From: CAYFMP01 sp964344215
Lineage (GTDB): Bacteria; Pseudomonadota; Alphaproteobacteria; Rhodospirillales; Casp-alpha2
Assembly (NCBI GenBank): GCA_964344215.1
Contig: CAYFMP010000016.1
Coordinates: forward strand, 1-58,079
Direction of reading: 5' to 3'
Length of the DNA: 58,079 bases
Below, one piece after another: positions 8,179-16,185 of the stretch. How positions within the stretch are numbered: position 1 is the stretch's first letter; each line of letters starts with the position of its first letter. A program made the position numbers and the translations under genes. The notes beneath the pieces are model-generated. The model was not told where the DNA came from, did not search any database, and was given only the letters and a program-made list of their open reading frames with translations.

Positions 8179-8249
8179 GGATCCTCCCCTTGTATGTCGA
8201 CGGCCGCGGATCGAGCCGGTTGGCCGCGTGTTGACCGAATTCGGTTCCC

Positions 8250-9032
8250 TTAAGGACCGCCGAGGGTCTCCGTGTGACCGTCGACGGCGATCACCTGACC
8301 GCTTATGCGGGCACCGGCGTCGGACGCCAGAAACACCGCCACCGCGGCGATATCGTCGGCCGGAATGAATGTGCGGAGCGAACTCGTACGGGTGTAGTTG
8401 TCGCGGACCTCGCGCTCGCTCAAGCCACCGGCCTCGGCCTCGGCGGCGACCACCCGGTCCATGCGCTCGCCCTCGACGGCGCCCGGCGCGATGGCGTTGA
8501 CCCGGATGCCGGCCGGGCCGGCCTCCATGGCGAGGCTTTTGGTCAGACCGACGACCGCCCACTTGGCGGCGGCATACGGGGTGCGGTTCGGGAAGCCTAA
8601 GATGCCGGCCGTCGAAGCGATGTTGATGACGCAGCCGGCCCCCTCCGCCTTCATCATCGGCAGGGCCTGGCGCAGGCACAGGAAACCGCCGTCGAGGTTG
8701 ACGGCGAGGCAGCGCCGCCAGTCGTCGGGCGCGATTTCCTCGATCGGCGCGGTCGGGCCGGCGATGCCGGCGTTGTTGACCAGCACGTCGAGCCCGCCCT
8801 GTGTTTCGCGGATCGTGCCGAACAGGCGTTCGATGTCGCCGGGATCGGCGACGTCGGCCTCGACGGCGGCGATTTCGGGCATCCTCCGGATCAAAGAGTC
8901 GAGGGCCGAGCGGTCGACGTCGCAGACCGTAACCCGTCCGCCGCGCCGCTGAAACGCGGCTGCGATGGCGCGGCCGATGCCGTTGCCGCCGGCCGTCACC
9001 AGTATGCGCTTGCCTTCGAGTCCGTCCGTCAT
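8250..9032 (-). CDS. Short-chain dehydrogenase/reductase
   Basis: A classical NAD(P)-dependent SDR of 260 residues. It shows the cofactor loop TAGGNGIG near residue 11, NNAG near residue 85, catalytic Ser in IASTAG, YAAAK with the catalytic Tyr and Lys, and the SDR C-terminus SGQVIAVDGH. CDVDRSAL after beta-strand 2 has an Asp, favouring NAD(H). ATG at 9032 is preferred to one 69 bases upstream because homology begins at MTDGLEGKRILVTAG. It is the first gene of the minus-strand carnitine operon; what it oxidises there is not evident, possibly D-carnitine-related or a downstream hydroxy acid. No such gene is part of the described cdh set. Confidence 0.87.
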   Translation of the reverse strand: MTDGLEGKRILVTAGGNGIGRAIAAAFQRRGGRVTVCDVDRSALDSLIRRMPEIAAVEADVADPGDIERLFGTIRETQGGLDVLVNNAGIAGPTAPIEEIAPDDWRRCLAVNLDGGFLCLRQALPMMKAEGAGCVINIASTAGILGFPNRTPYAAAKWAVVGLTKSLAMEAGPAGIRVNAIAPGAVEGERMDRVVAAEAEAGGLSEREVRDNYTRTSSLRTFIPADDIAAVAVFLASDAGARISGQVIAVDGHTETLGGP

Positions 9033-9581
9033 GCCTGTTCCGTCCGAACGGGTCCACAGCCTCGGGCGGCGGTTGCAGCTGGCGAATCCGCCGCTGCCCA
9101 ACCGCCGAATCCGATACTGTCCACAACTCGGTGAAGAAGCAATAGATCAAGACGAGGTGGCGCCGCCTCGGTTGGCGGCGGCCGAGGCCGATGCGGAATT
9201 CGGCCCGTCGCGAGCGGCCCCGCGCAAAGTCGGGCCGTGCGCCGGAGACCGGCACTCGACGGCTGCCCTAGAGGCCGGCAACGACTGCCGAATCGGTCCG
9301 ACGACGGCGACGGCGACGACGATAGCTGCGAGCACGGCGGCGAAGGCGGTCATTGATCGGCCCCTATGTTGACGACGGCTTGGCGGGCGGCCGGTAGAAG
9401 CCGGTTCGGCGTTCTCCCGCGTCGACATTTGAAAAGCGGCCAGGCCGACGATACCCGTCGCCGCCGAGCCGGGCCGCGAGCCCGTGACCGGAGTTCCCAA
9501 GGATTGGCTACCCGATCGGCGCCTACTCGGCTAGTCTCTGAGGACATCGCCAATTCCACAGGGCTTGAAAGGACACCCGCC
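9033..9581. other. 549-base intergenic region with a divergent promoter zone
   Basis: This region separates the carnitine operon from the plus-strand gene at 9582 and should hold promoters for both. No convincing operator was found. The minus strand has one possible small gene, listed separately at 9147-9353. Confidence 0.4.
9147..9353 (-). CDS. Possible small membrane-anchored protein
   Basis: A 68-codon reading frame begins MTAFAAVLAAIVVAVAVVG, a plausible single membrane segment, followed by a polar, Ser/Ala-rich tail. The ribosome site is poor (AGGGG some 10 bases upstream) and no family is recognised. High GC makes chance frames common, so this may not be a gene. If real it would be co-directional with, and 114 bases upstream of, the carnitine operon. 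Confidence 0.22.
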   Translation of the reverse strand: MTAFAAVLAAIVVAVAVVGPIRQSLPASRAAVECRSPAHGPTLRGAARDGPNSASASAAANRGGATSS

Positions 9582-9911
9582 ATGGTCGCCGACGATCTCG
9601 GCAAGCAGCAGCATCTCCTTCGCGAAATCGAACAGGCCGTCCGCCTCGCCAACCAGGAGGTCATCCACCAGCATATCGCTTCGATCAGCCGCGACGACAT
9701 GCTGGCCCTGGCGGTGGCGGTGGCCGGCCTGAGAGCGCGTTATCTGGACGCCGCCTTCGCCTTCGTCAAGGCCGACCACGGTCACGGCGCCGACGATCCG
9801 CACGTCGCCACCATGCGCGAACGCCGGCTGGCCTACGAGGAGGGCGTGCAGGCCCTGGAGGCGCTGACCCGCGCCATCGAGCTTGAATACGTCAAGGTCG
9901 AGGGCCTGTAG
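9582..9911 (+). CDS. Small hypothetical protein, predicted helical
   Basis: A 109-residue soluble protein with no family I recognise. The sequence is strongly amphipathic-helical (KQQHLLREIEQAVRLANQEV; DDMLALAVAVAGLRARYLDA; ERRLAYEEGVQALEALTRAI), suggesting a three- or four-helix bundle. The ATG at 9582 is chosen because AAAGGA lies 11 bases upstream and the in-frame codons before it look non-coding. It stands alone: the carnitine operon diverges upstream and the dienelactone hydrolase gene converges downstream, ending 46 bases away. Function unknown. Confidence 0.7.
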   Translation: MVADDLGKQQHLLREIEQAVRLANQEVIHQHIASISRDDMLALAVAVAGLRARYLDAAFAFVKADHGHGADDPHVATMRERRLAYEEGVQALEALTRAIELEYVKVEGL

Positions 9912-9956
9912 AGCCCCATCCCGGGCGGCCGCTATCGCCGACCGTCGGCCGCGTTC

Positions 9957-10700
9957 TCAGCCGTCGGCCAGGTTGACTTTCAGGAAATCCGCAAAGGCCT
10001 CCCACGAGTGCTCGTCGGCGGTCTTGCGGTAGCGCTCAGACCCGAACACGGTGAACGCGTGCGGGGCGCCGGAGTAGACCTGGATTTCGTAATCGACGCC
10101 GGCCGCCTCCAACTCCTTCGACAGGGCCGCCACGTGATCCATGGTGATCGAGGTGTCGGCGCCGCCGTGCGCGATCAGGATGGGCGGCGTGTCCTTCGAA
10201 TAGCCCTGCCCCTCCGGCGTCTCGAGGCCGCCGTGGAAGGTGGCGTAGCCAGCGATGTCGGAGGCCTTGCCCGAGCGCGCCAACTCGAGGGTGGCGGCAC
10301 CGCCGAAGCAATAGCCCATGACGACGACGCGGCCCGGCGCCTTCTTGCGAGCCTCGGCCAGGCCGCCGAGGATGAGGCGGCGCATCCTGGCGCGGTCCTT
10401 GTAGAGCTTGCCGGTCTCCGCCTTCTTGGCGCCGCGTTCGACCGGCCGGTTGCCCTTGCCGTAGAGGTCGAGCGCGAAGGCGTCATAGCCCATGGCGGCC
10501 AGCATCTCGGCCCGCTTCTCCTCGTATTCGGTGAGGCCGTCCCAGTCGTGGACGATCAGCACCAGCCCCTTCGATGCGCCGGCCGGGCCGGCCCGGTAGC
10601 CTTCGAAGGTGCCGCCATCGACGCCATAGGTGACCTTCTGCCCGGCTTCGGCGGTCAGCGGCACGGCGGCCACCAGCAGGGCGAACATTAGGAACCTCAT
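9957..10700 (-). CDS. Secreted dienelactone hydrolase family protein
   Basis: A 247-residue alpha/beta hydrolase of the dienelactone hydrolase family. Residues 1-18 (MRFLMFALLVAAVPLTAEA) are a signal peptide, so it should act in the periplasm. The catalytic triad is visible: nucleophile Cys in MGYCFGGAATLELA, Asp in HGGADTSI and His in YSGAPHAFTV. The ATG overlaps the msrB stop as ATGA, so translation is probably coupled. True dienelactone hydrolases are cytosolic and act in chloroaromatic breakdown; an exported version next to an oxidised-protein repair gene suggests another ester or lactone substrate, which cannot be named from sequence. Confidence 0.85.
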   Translation of the reverse strand: MRFLMFALLVAAVPLTAEAGQKVTYGVDGGTFEGYRAGPAGASKGLVLIVHDWDGLTEYEEKRAEMLAAMGYDAFALDLYGKGNRPVERGAKKAETGKLYKDRARMRRLILGGLAEARKKAPGRVVVMGYCFGGAATLELARSGKASDIAGYATFHGGLETPEGQGYSKDTPPILIAHGGADTSITMDHVAALSKELEAAGVDYEIQVYSGAPHAFTVFGSERYRKTADEHSWEAFADFLKVNLADG

Positions 10701-11110
10701 TCTTCTCCTCCGAGGTCGTGTGGTGGTTTGAGGTCGAGCGCCACCGAGTTCATGCAGTAGCGCTGGCCGGTCGGCGGCGGGCCGTCGGAAAAGACGTGGC
10801 CCAGGTGGGCGTCGCAGCGCGCACACAGCACCTCGGTGCGATGCATGAACAGGCTGACGTCGGGTTTCTCGGCGATCGCCTCGCCGTTGACGGGTTTCCA
10901 GAAACTCGGCCAGCCGGTCCCCGAATCGAACTTGGCGTCGGACGAAAACAACGGATGGCCGCAACAGACGCAGACGTAAGTGCCGTCGTCCTTGCAGGTG
11001 TTGTATTTGCCGGTGAATGGACGTTCCGTGCCGTGCCGGCGGCACACCTCGTATTGCTCGGACGTGAGCTGCTCGCGCCACTCGCTTTCCGTTTTCCGGA
11101 CCTTGTCCAC
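10697..11110 (-). CDS. msrB: Peptide methionine-(R)-S-oxide reductase
   Basis: MsrB reduces the R-epimer of methionine sulfoxide in proteins, normally with thioredoxin. At 137 residues it matches single-domain MsrB. Both structural zinc CxxC pairs are present (CVCCGHPLF and CARCDAHLGH), as are GTGWPSFWKPV and the catalytic RYCMNSVAL cysteine. The GTG start at 11110 has GGGGAGA about 10 bases upstream; the longer upstream frame is the TPP-enzyme fossil region. There is no signal peptide, so it is cytosolic, unlike the co-transcribed hydrolase that follows with a 4-base overlap. Confidence 0.94.
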   Translation of the reverse strand: MDKVRKTESEWREQLTSEQYEVCRRHGTERPFTGKYNTCKDDGTYVCVCCGHPLFSSDAKFDSGTGWPSFWKPVNGEAIAEKPDVSLFMHRTEVLCARCDAHLGHVFSDGPPPTGQRYCMNSVALDLKPPHDLGGEE

Positions 11111-11127
11111 GGCCTGCGTTCTCCCCG

Positions 11128-11260
11128 TCTCAGATCCTGCCGTCGTAGGCCTGACGCCCGATCGGACAGGCCAGGATCGTGAAGGTATCGCGCTTCGGCG
11201 CCGCTTCCAAATCACGTGTGGGTGTGTGGGTGTCGGAGTACGGCGCACCGTGGCCGCCGG
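11128..11260 (-). pseudogene. 3'-end fragment of a TPP-dependent (acetolactate synthase-like) gene
   Basis: Read on the minus strand this encodes DTFTILACPIGRQAYDGRI and a stop. The intact gene at 17244-18848 ends NTFTVLACPIGRQAYNGRL. DNA similarity continues upstream to about 11260 with gaps. Only the extreme C-terminus remains, directly upstream of msrB, so it is a decayed duplicate. Confidence 0.8.
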
Positions 11261-11304
11261 GTCTCCGCCGGTCCACATGACGACCTTGTAAACGGCACCA
11301 GGCT

Positions 11305-11480
11305 TCCATCGCACCACGAAAGCCGAACGCCGGGAATGGCGGACGACGCGCGCGGCGGTGTTGCCCGGCAGATAATCGGAGACATTCGGTTCGTGCGATC
11401 CGATGACGACGATGGCGGCATCGATCGACTCCGCCTAGACGAGGTTTTCCTCGCAGCTGCCGCTGAAACGGTTGACGCTT
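11305..11480 (-). pseudogene. Decayed 3' fragment of a universal stress protein gene
   Basis: The minus strand reads SIDAAIVVIGSHEPNVSDYL then TAARVVRHSRRSAFVVRWK. The intact UspA gene at 12143-12565 has KIDADLIVIGSHRPNVSDYL and TAARVVRHAGCSVFVVR. This copy has an in-frame TAG just upstream of the matching part, has lost its stop codon and has no 5' half. It lies immediately upstream of the TPP-enzyme fossil. Confidence 0.85.
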
Positions 11481-11604
11481 CTATCCTCTGATCGAATCGC
11501 CAAGTTCCGAGGATAACCCAAGTTCGTACGCAGGACCCTATCGGGCGCCGACGTTCCCGTCGACCACAGCCCCCGTCTTGGACGTGCGAAAAGGCGCGGG
11601 GCAA

Positions 11605-12042
11605 CTACTTCCCGTGTTTCGCGATCCATTCCGCCGCAAGTTGCTGGGCCTTGAAGATGTCGGCGGGGGCCATGCGCGCATCGAGGACGTCGCGGTTGCT
11701 GGCTGCTATGTCTCGGAGCCATCCATCCCCCGTCTTCGCCGCAATGTCATACCACATATAGGCGAGGACGTTATCTCGCGCGATGCCGGCGTCGCCGGCA
11801 TGCATGTTGCCGAGGGTGAACTGGGCGTCGACAACCCCCTGCTCGGCCGCTTTACGCCACCACCGCAGCGCCTTATCGAAGTCTTGCGCCACACCCCGAC
11901 CGTCGCGGTACATGGTGCCGAGGGCGAACTGGGCCTTGGCATTTCCTTGTTCGGCCAACGTTCGGACCGTGGCTGCGTCGTCCGCCGACGCCGACTGCGC
12001 CAGCCCCACTACCAGGACGAAGGCAACAACTATGTGTCTCAT
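11605..12042 (-). CDS. Exported Sel1-repeat protein
   Basis: A 145-residue protein with a signal peptide (MRHIVVAFVLVVGLAQSASA) and two clear Sel1-like repeats: GNAKAQFALGTMYRDGRGVA with DFDKALRWWRKAAEQG, then VVDAQFTLGNMHAGDAGIARD with NVLAYMWYDIAAKTG. Sel1 repeats are TPR-like adaptors. It probably acts in the periplasm as a protein-binding module; partner unknown. It sits between the fossil region and uspA on the same strand, with 100 bases separating it from uspA, and may have its own promoter. Confidence 0.85.
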   Translation of the reverse strand: MRHIVVAFVLVVGLAQSASADDAATVRTLAEQGNAKAQFALGTMYRDGRGVAQDFDKALRWWRKAAEQGVVDAQFTLGNMHAGDAGIARDNVLAYMWYDIAAKTGDGWLRDIAASNRDVLDARMAPADIFKAQQLAAEWIAKHGK

Positions 12043-12142
12043 AACAGTCTCTCCCCAGCCTGCACCCGTGCCAAGGCATAGATCGTTACGCCGCCACCTC
12101 GTCGTTGTCCCGTACCGCCGCCTCGTCGCCCGGCGGCAACCG

Positions 12143-12565
12143 CTATCGTACCACGAAAACCGAACACCCGGCGTGGCGGACGACGCGTGCGGCGGTGCTG
12201 CCGAGCAGATAGTCGGAAACGTTCGGCCTGTGCGATCCGATGACGATCAGGTCGGCGTCGATCTTCTCGGCATGGGCGAGGATTTCCTGATAGGTGCCGC
12301 CGAAGCGGACGGCCGTGCTCACCTTGTCGGCCGCCGCTCCCATGCCGGCGACAAGGGCGGCAAGTTCCTGTTCGATTTTCGTCGAGGCCATGGCCTCGTA
12401 ACTCTCGGGAAGAAACTGGGAAACCACCACGGGGGCCGCCTCGATGACGCTCAGGAGTTCCACCTCGGCGTCGTCGCCGGTGGCGAAATCGGCGGCGATG
12501 CGGAGCACTTCGTCTACGTGCAGACCATGTTCCAGGTCGATAGGGACGAGTATCTTGCGGGGCAT
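12143..12565 (-). CDS. Universal stress protein, TRAP-transporter associated
   Basis: A 140-residue UspA-domain protein. The start MPRKILVPIDLEHG is the usual Usp strand 1 with its Asp. The nucleotide-binding loop, typically GxxGxxxxxxxxxGS, is here IGSHRPNVSDYLLGSTAARV; the second Gly is Arg, so ATP binding may be altered. ATG 12565 has GAGGAG nine bases upstream. It is 26 bases downstream of the fused TRAP permease and on the same strand. A UspA protein co-encoded with a TRAP transporter is known from Halomonas TeaABCD, where TeaD modulates uptake; a similar role is inferred here. A decayed partial copy lies at 11305-11480. Confidence 0.87.
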   Translation of the reverse strand: MPRKILVPIDLEHGLHVDEVLRIAADFATGDDAEVELLSVIEAAPVVVSQFLPESYEAMASTKIEQELAALVAGMGAAADKVSTAVRFGGTYQEILAHAEKIDADLIVIGSHRPNVSDYLLGSTAARVVRHAGCSVFVVR

Positions 12566-12591
12566 ATGGAGCTCCTCGGGCTTTGCGCCGG

Positions 12592-14826
12592 TCAGTCGGA
12601 GTCGGCGGCGGCGGTGGCCTCGGCCTCGCGGCGGTTCGCCACCACCTGCGTCAGCACGACCGGCGCCGCGACGACCAGGGCGGTGAGATCGCTCTCCCAG
12701 CTCGGCGCCACCAGCAGCAGGCCGGCGACGCCCATGAGGAAGCGCCAGCCGGCGTCCAACGGCGCCAGGAAGAACCCGGAAACCGCCGTGGCGATGGCGA
12801 ATACCCCGATCGCGCAGGTCGCCGAGACCTGAATGAACGATACCCAGGTGAAGTACTCCGGGAGAACCAACAGCAAGGTCGGCGCGTAGACGAAGACCAT
12901 CGGCACCATCAGCTTGCCGATGCCGAGCGTGAAGGCGTTGACGCCGGTGCGAAACGGATTGGACCCGGCAATGCCGGCGGCCGCGTAGGCCGAGGCGCAG
13001 ACCGGCGGCGTAATCTCGGAGATGACGCCGTAGTAGAGCACGAACATGTGGGTCGCCAGCGCCGGCACGCCAAGTTGCGCCAGCGCCGGTTGGGCGACCG
13101 AAACCAACATGATGTAGAGCGCCGTGGTCGGCAGGCCGGCCCCCATCAGGATGCAGGCGATGGCGATCAGGACCAGTGACAGGAATTGTTGGATGGAAGC
13201 CTGTCCGAACACGTCGAGCGGAATCCATCCGAGCACCAGATGCAGGGCCTCGGCCATGTCGCGGGCGCCGTTGGTGACCATGAAGCCGAGGCGGAAGGCG
13301 ACACCGGTGGTGTTGATGACGCCGACGACGATGCCGACGGCGGCGCAGGCGGCGCCGACGGCGAGGGCGTACTGAACGCCGATATGGAAACTGTCGAACA
13401 GCTTGGGGAAATCATGGCGTTCGCGCCTGTGCATGAGGCTCATGATGACGCCGGCCGCGAGGATGCCGGCAAGCGCCGGCGAGAAGCCGCCGTCCGACGC
13501 CTTCCACAGGATGAAGGCCATCATGCCGGCCGGCACGATCAGCGTCAGCGGCCTCTGGAAAGAAGTGAAGCCGACGATGATGCAGAACATCAAACCCATG
13601 AAGGCGGCCATGTTCGGGGAATAACCGCTGAACAGGACGATCAGGAGCGCCAACAACGGCAGCACCGTGTGCCAACCTTCGCGCCAGACCTGAAGGAACT
13701 TTGGCAGTTGGTCTTTGGCGTATCCCCGGAGGCCGAGCCGTTTCGCCGTGAAATGCACGATCGACAGAACGCCGATATAGTGCATGGCGGCCGGCACCAC
13801 GGCGGCGATGACGATGGTCGTGTAAGGCACCTCCAGGAACTCGGCCATCAGGAACGACGCCGCCCCCATGATCGGCGGCGTTATCTGTCCGCCGGCGCTG
13901 GCGGCTGCCTCGACGCCGCCGGCGAAATGACCGGGATAGCCGAGCCGTTTCATGTTGGGAATGGTCAGCGAGCCGGTGGAAACGGTATTGGCGATCGACG
14001 AGCCCGAGATGGTGCCGAAGAAGGCCGACGAGACGACGCTCACCTTGGCCGGGCCTCCCGTGTACTTACCGGCCAGTATCATGGCGTTGTCGACGAAGAA
14101 CTGCCCCAATCCCATGCGTTGGGCGACGACCCCGAACAGAACGAAGTGGAAGACCACGGTTGAGACGACCCAAAGCGTTACCCCGAATATGCCTTCCTGG
14201 GGGAAGTACATGTTGTTGATGAACTGCCGCCAGTCGACGCCCGGATGCTTGAGGATCTGGAACGGCATCTGCGGTCCGAGCAGGGCATAGGCGACGAATA
14301 CCAGGATGATCAGCGGCAGCACGAAACCCAGCGTCCGGCGCGCGATCTCGAGCACTAGGATGACGAGCGCGGTGCCGAGGATGATGTCGGGCATCGAGGG
14401 GTCGCCTTGGCGTAGCGCCTGCTCGGGGATCTCGTAGCCGAAAAAGGTCAATCCGGTCCAGGAGACCGCCAGAAAAAGCGCCGCCGAGATGCCGAGGGCG
14501 GTGAACAACCAATCGTATAGCGGGACGTTGCCCCAGCGCCACAACGAGCTTTCCCGGTATTCGAGCGCGCTCTGGGTGCGAACCAGCGGAAACCCGGCAA
14601 AGATCAAGATGAACAAGCCGGTCAGATGAATCCCCATGTGTTCATGTTCGACCGGCGTGCCAAAACCCGCGGTCCAGATATGATAGAGGGCGAAGGCGAT
14701 GGCGACCCAGTAAAGAACCCGCGAGAGCGCCGCTCCGTTGTCGCGGGTGACGAGGGCCGAGTCGTATTGTTTCTCGAGTTCTTCGGCGGCTTCGACATCG
14801 AGTGTGCCGGGCGGATGCTCGATCAT
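12592..14826 (-). CDS. TRAP transporter permease, fused DctQ-DctM type
   Basis: A 744-residue inner-membrane protein with about 16 or more hydrophobic segments. The N-terminal quarter corresponds to the small DctQ-like subunit and the rest to the large DctM-like one; such 4TM/12TM fusions are typical of TAXI-type TRAP systems. Characteristic stretches include FGTISGSSIANTVSTGSLT, GGQITPPIMGAASFLMAEFL and GAGLPTTALYIMLVSVAQPA, and VISEITPPVCASAYAAAGIA. It should use a sodium or proton gradient to import a substrate handed over by the TAXI receptor at 14952. A hairpin in the 125-base gap separates the two genes. Substrate unknown. Confidence 0.92.
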   Translation of the reverse strand: MIEHPPGTLDVEAAEELEKQYDSALVTRDNGAALSRVLYWVAIAFALYHIWTAGFGTPVEHEHMGIHLTGLFILIFAGFPLVRTQSALEYRESSLWRWGNVPLYDWLFTALGISAALFLAVSWTGLTFFGYEIPEQALRQGDPSMPDIILGTALVILVLEIARRTLGFVLPLIILVFVAYALLGPQMPFQILKHPGVDWRQFINNMYFPQEGIFGVTLWVVSTVVFHFVLFGVVAQRMGLGQFFVDNAMILAGKYTGGPAKVSVVSSAFFGTISGSSIANTVSTGSLTIPNMKRLGYPGHFAGGVEAAASAGGQITPPIMGAASFLMAEFLEVPYTTIVIAAVVPAAMHYIGVLSIVHFTAKRLGLRGYAKDQLPKFLQVWREGWHTVLPLLALLIVLFSGYSPNMAAFMGLMFCIIVGFTSFQRPLTLIVPAGMMAFILWKASDGGFSPALAGILAAGVIMSLMHRRERHDFPKLFDSFHIGVQYALAVGAACAAVGIVVGVINTTGVAFRLGFMVTNGARDMAEALHLVLGWIPLDVFGQASIQQFLSLVLIAIACILMGAGLPTTALYIMLVSVAQPALAQLGVPALATHMFVLYYGVISEITPPVCASAYAAAGIAGSNPFRTGVNAFTLGIGKLMVPMVFVYAPTLLLVLPEYFTWVSFIQVSATCAIGVFAIATAVSGFFLAPLDAGWRFLMGVAGLLLVAPSWESDLTALVVAAPVVLTQVVANRREAEATAAADSD

Positions 14827-14891
14827 CGCGACTCCTCCCCCGGGCTTCCGCGGCCCCGGTTTTCAAAATCGAAACGCGTTCGAGTGCAGCA

Positions 14892-14929
14892 CCTCCGGCC
14901 GGCGATATCCGTCAACCACCGACCGGAGG
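14892..14929 (-). promoter_or_regulatory. Hairpin between TRAP receptor and permease genes
   Basis: CCTCCGGCCGG and CCGACCGGAGG form an 11-base stem with one mismatch around a 16-base loop. Its place just after the receptor gene suggests mRNA protection or partial termination so that receptor exceeds permease, as is common in binding-protein operons. Confidence 0.5.
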
Positions 14930-14951
14930 GCTTCACTCAGGGAGGCTCTCC

Positions 14952-15965
14952 CTATTTGAGAACGCCCGCTTCCTTGTAGAACTTCTCGGCGCCCGGATGT
15001 AGCGGCACTTTCAGGCCCTTGATGCCCTTCAGGGCTGTTTCCAGACGGATGACCTTGCCCTTGGCATGGCCGTTGTCGAGCAATTTACGAGTCTGCTTGT
15101 TCCACATCGCCTTGGTTATTCCGTAGATCAAATCGGCCGGCTGGTCCGAACTGGTAACCAGGATGCCCTGCACGGCCAGCGTGTTGACGTTATAGTTGAC
15201 GCCGGCATAGGTGCCGGCCTTGATCGTTGAAGGCACGTAATAGGGAACGACTCGGTTGGATTCCTTCACTTCCGCGTCGGAGAAGGAATAGAGGTCCATA
15301 CCCTTGGTGTTGTCGAGCTGGATCATCGCCGCCACCGGCGTGCCGGCGGCGTAGAAATAGGCGTCCAACTGGCCGTCGGCGATACGCTCGGCGCTTTGCG
15401 AGTTGTTGAGTTCGGCCTCGTCGATATTGCCGCGATTGATGCCCTGGGCGCCGAGCATCAATTCGACCGCGATCTGCGTGCCGGAACCGGCCTGGGCGAT
15501 GCCGACCCGCTTGCCCTTCAGGTCCTTCAGCGAGCCCAGCTTCTTGCCCTTCGGCAGCACCAGATGCAGGTCCTCCGGGAACAGGTTGGCGATGACCCTG
15601 AGCTTCGGTTTCTTCTTGCCCTTGAACTTGGCCTCACCGTGATAGGCGAAGTAGAGGGTGGCGGCGCCGGTCAGGCCGGCTTCCATCTGCCCGGCGTTGA
15701 TGGCGGTGACGTTGTGGGCCGAGGCGTTGGTCGACTGCGCGATCGCGACCAGACCCGGCACGCCGCAGGTGCCGCCCTTGTCGCAGGGCCTGGAGCCCGG
15801 CGGGTTGGAAATGCCGTTGGCGATGATGCCACCGATCGGGAAATAGGTACCGCCGGCGCTACCGGTGCCGATGCGGAAAAACTTCATTTCCTGGGCTTCG
15901 GCCGCGGCACCCGCGAGCAACGCGCCGGCCACCGTGGCGACGAACAGTTTGCCTGTGAACTTCAT
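14952..15965 (-). CDS. TAXI-family TRAP solute receptor
   Basis: A 337-residue periplasmic binding protein. Residues 1-23 form a signal peptide (KLFVATVAGALLAGAAAEAQ). The family opening FFRIGTGSAGGTYFPIGGII follows, then STNASAHNVTAINAGQMEAG, GKRVGIAQAGSGTQIAVELM and FYAAGTPVAAMIQL, all typical of TAXI receptors (often annotated as immunogenic proteins). An insertion SRPCDKGGTCGVPG contains two Cys that could form a disulfide. ATG 15965 has GGGAGG eight bases upstream. It is first in the receptor-permease-uspA operon, divergent from the LysR gene, which probably controls it. TAXI substrates are often organic acids; none can be assigned. Confidence 0.93.
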   Translation of the reverse strand: MKFTGKLFVATVAGALLAGAAAEAQEMKFFRIGTGSAGGTYFPIGGIIANGISNPPGSRPCDKGGTCGVPGLVAIAQSTNASAHNVTAINAGQMEAGLTGAATLYFAYHGEAKFKGKKKPKLRVIANLFPEDLHLVLPKGKKLGSLKDLKGKRVGIAQAGSGTQIAVELMLGAQGINRGNIDEAELNNSQSAERIADGQLDAYFYAAGTPVAAMIQLDNTKGMDLYSFSDAEVKESNRVVPYYVPSTIKAGTYAGVNYNVNTLAVQGILVTSSDQPADLIYGITKAMWNKQTRKLLDNGHAKGKVIRLETALKGIKGLKVPLHPGAEKFYKEAGVLK

Positions 15966-16185
15966 AGAGAGCCTCCCTTGGGTTGAGGGCGTTCGTTTGC
16001 CGAAGAACGCCCCTTTGTCCACCGTGACCGCTTGTCGCGGACGGATGGAATGAACACCAAACAAATTGCAGCAATGGATGTTAGAGATTTCCTTTATATA
16101 AAATCAAATTATTAATATTTCTATATCCATCGATTTTATTTATTATATGGACCATTCCACCAAATCCTCGACGGAAACGGCAGCC
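15966..16185. promoter_or_regulatory. Divergent promoter region of TRAP operon and LysR gene
   Basis: The stretch 16080-16150 is strongly AT-rich within a GC-rich context (for example ATCAAATTATTAATATTTC) and lies between divergent starts, the normal place for LysR binding. A specific T-N11-A site cannot be singled out by eye. Confidence 0.45.

Noticed and set aside
11111..11604. A functional gene in this gap
   Set aside because: All frames are either fragmented copies of other genes with stops or lack a ribosome site and motifs.
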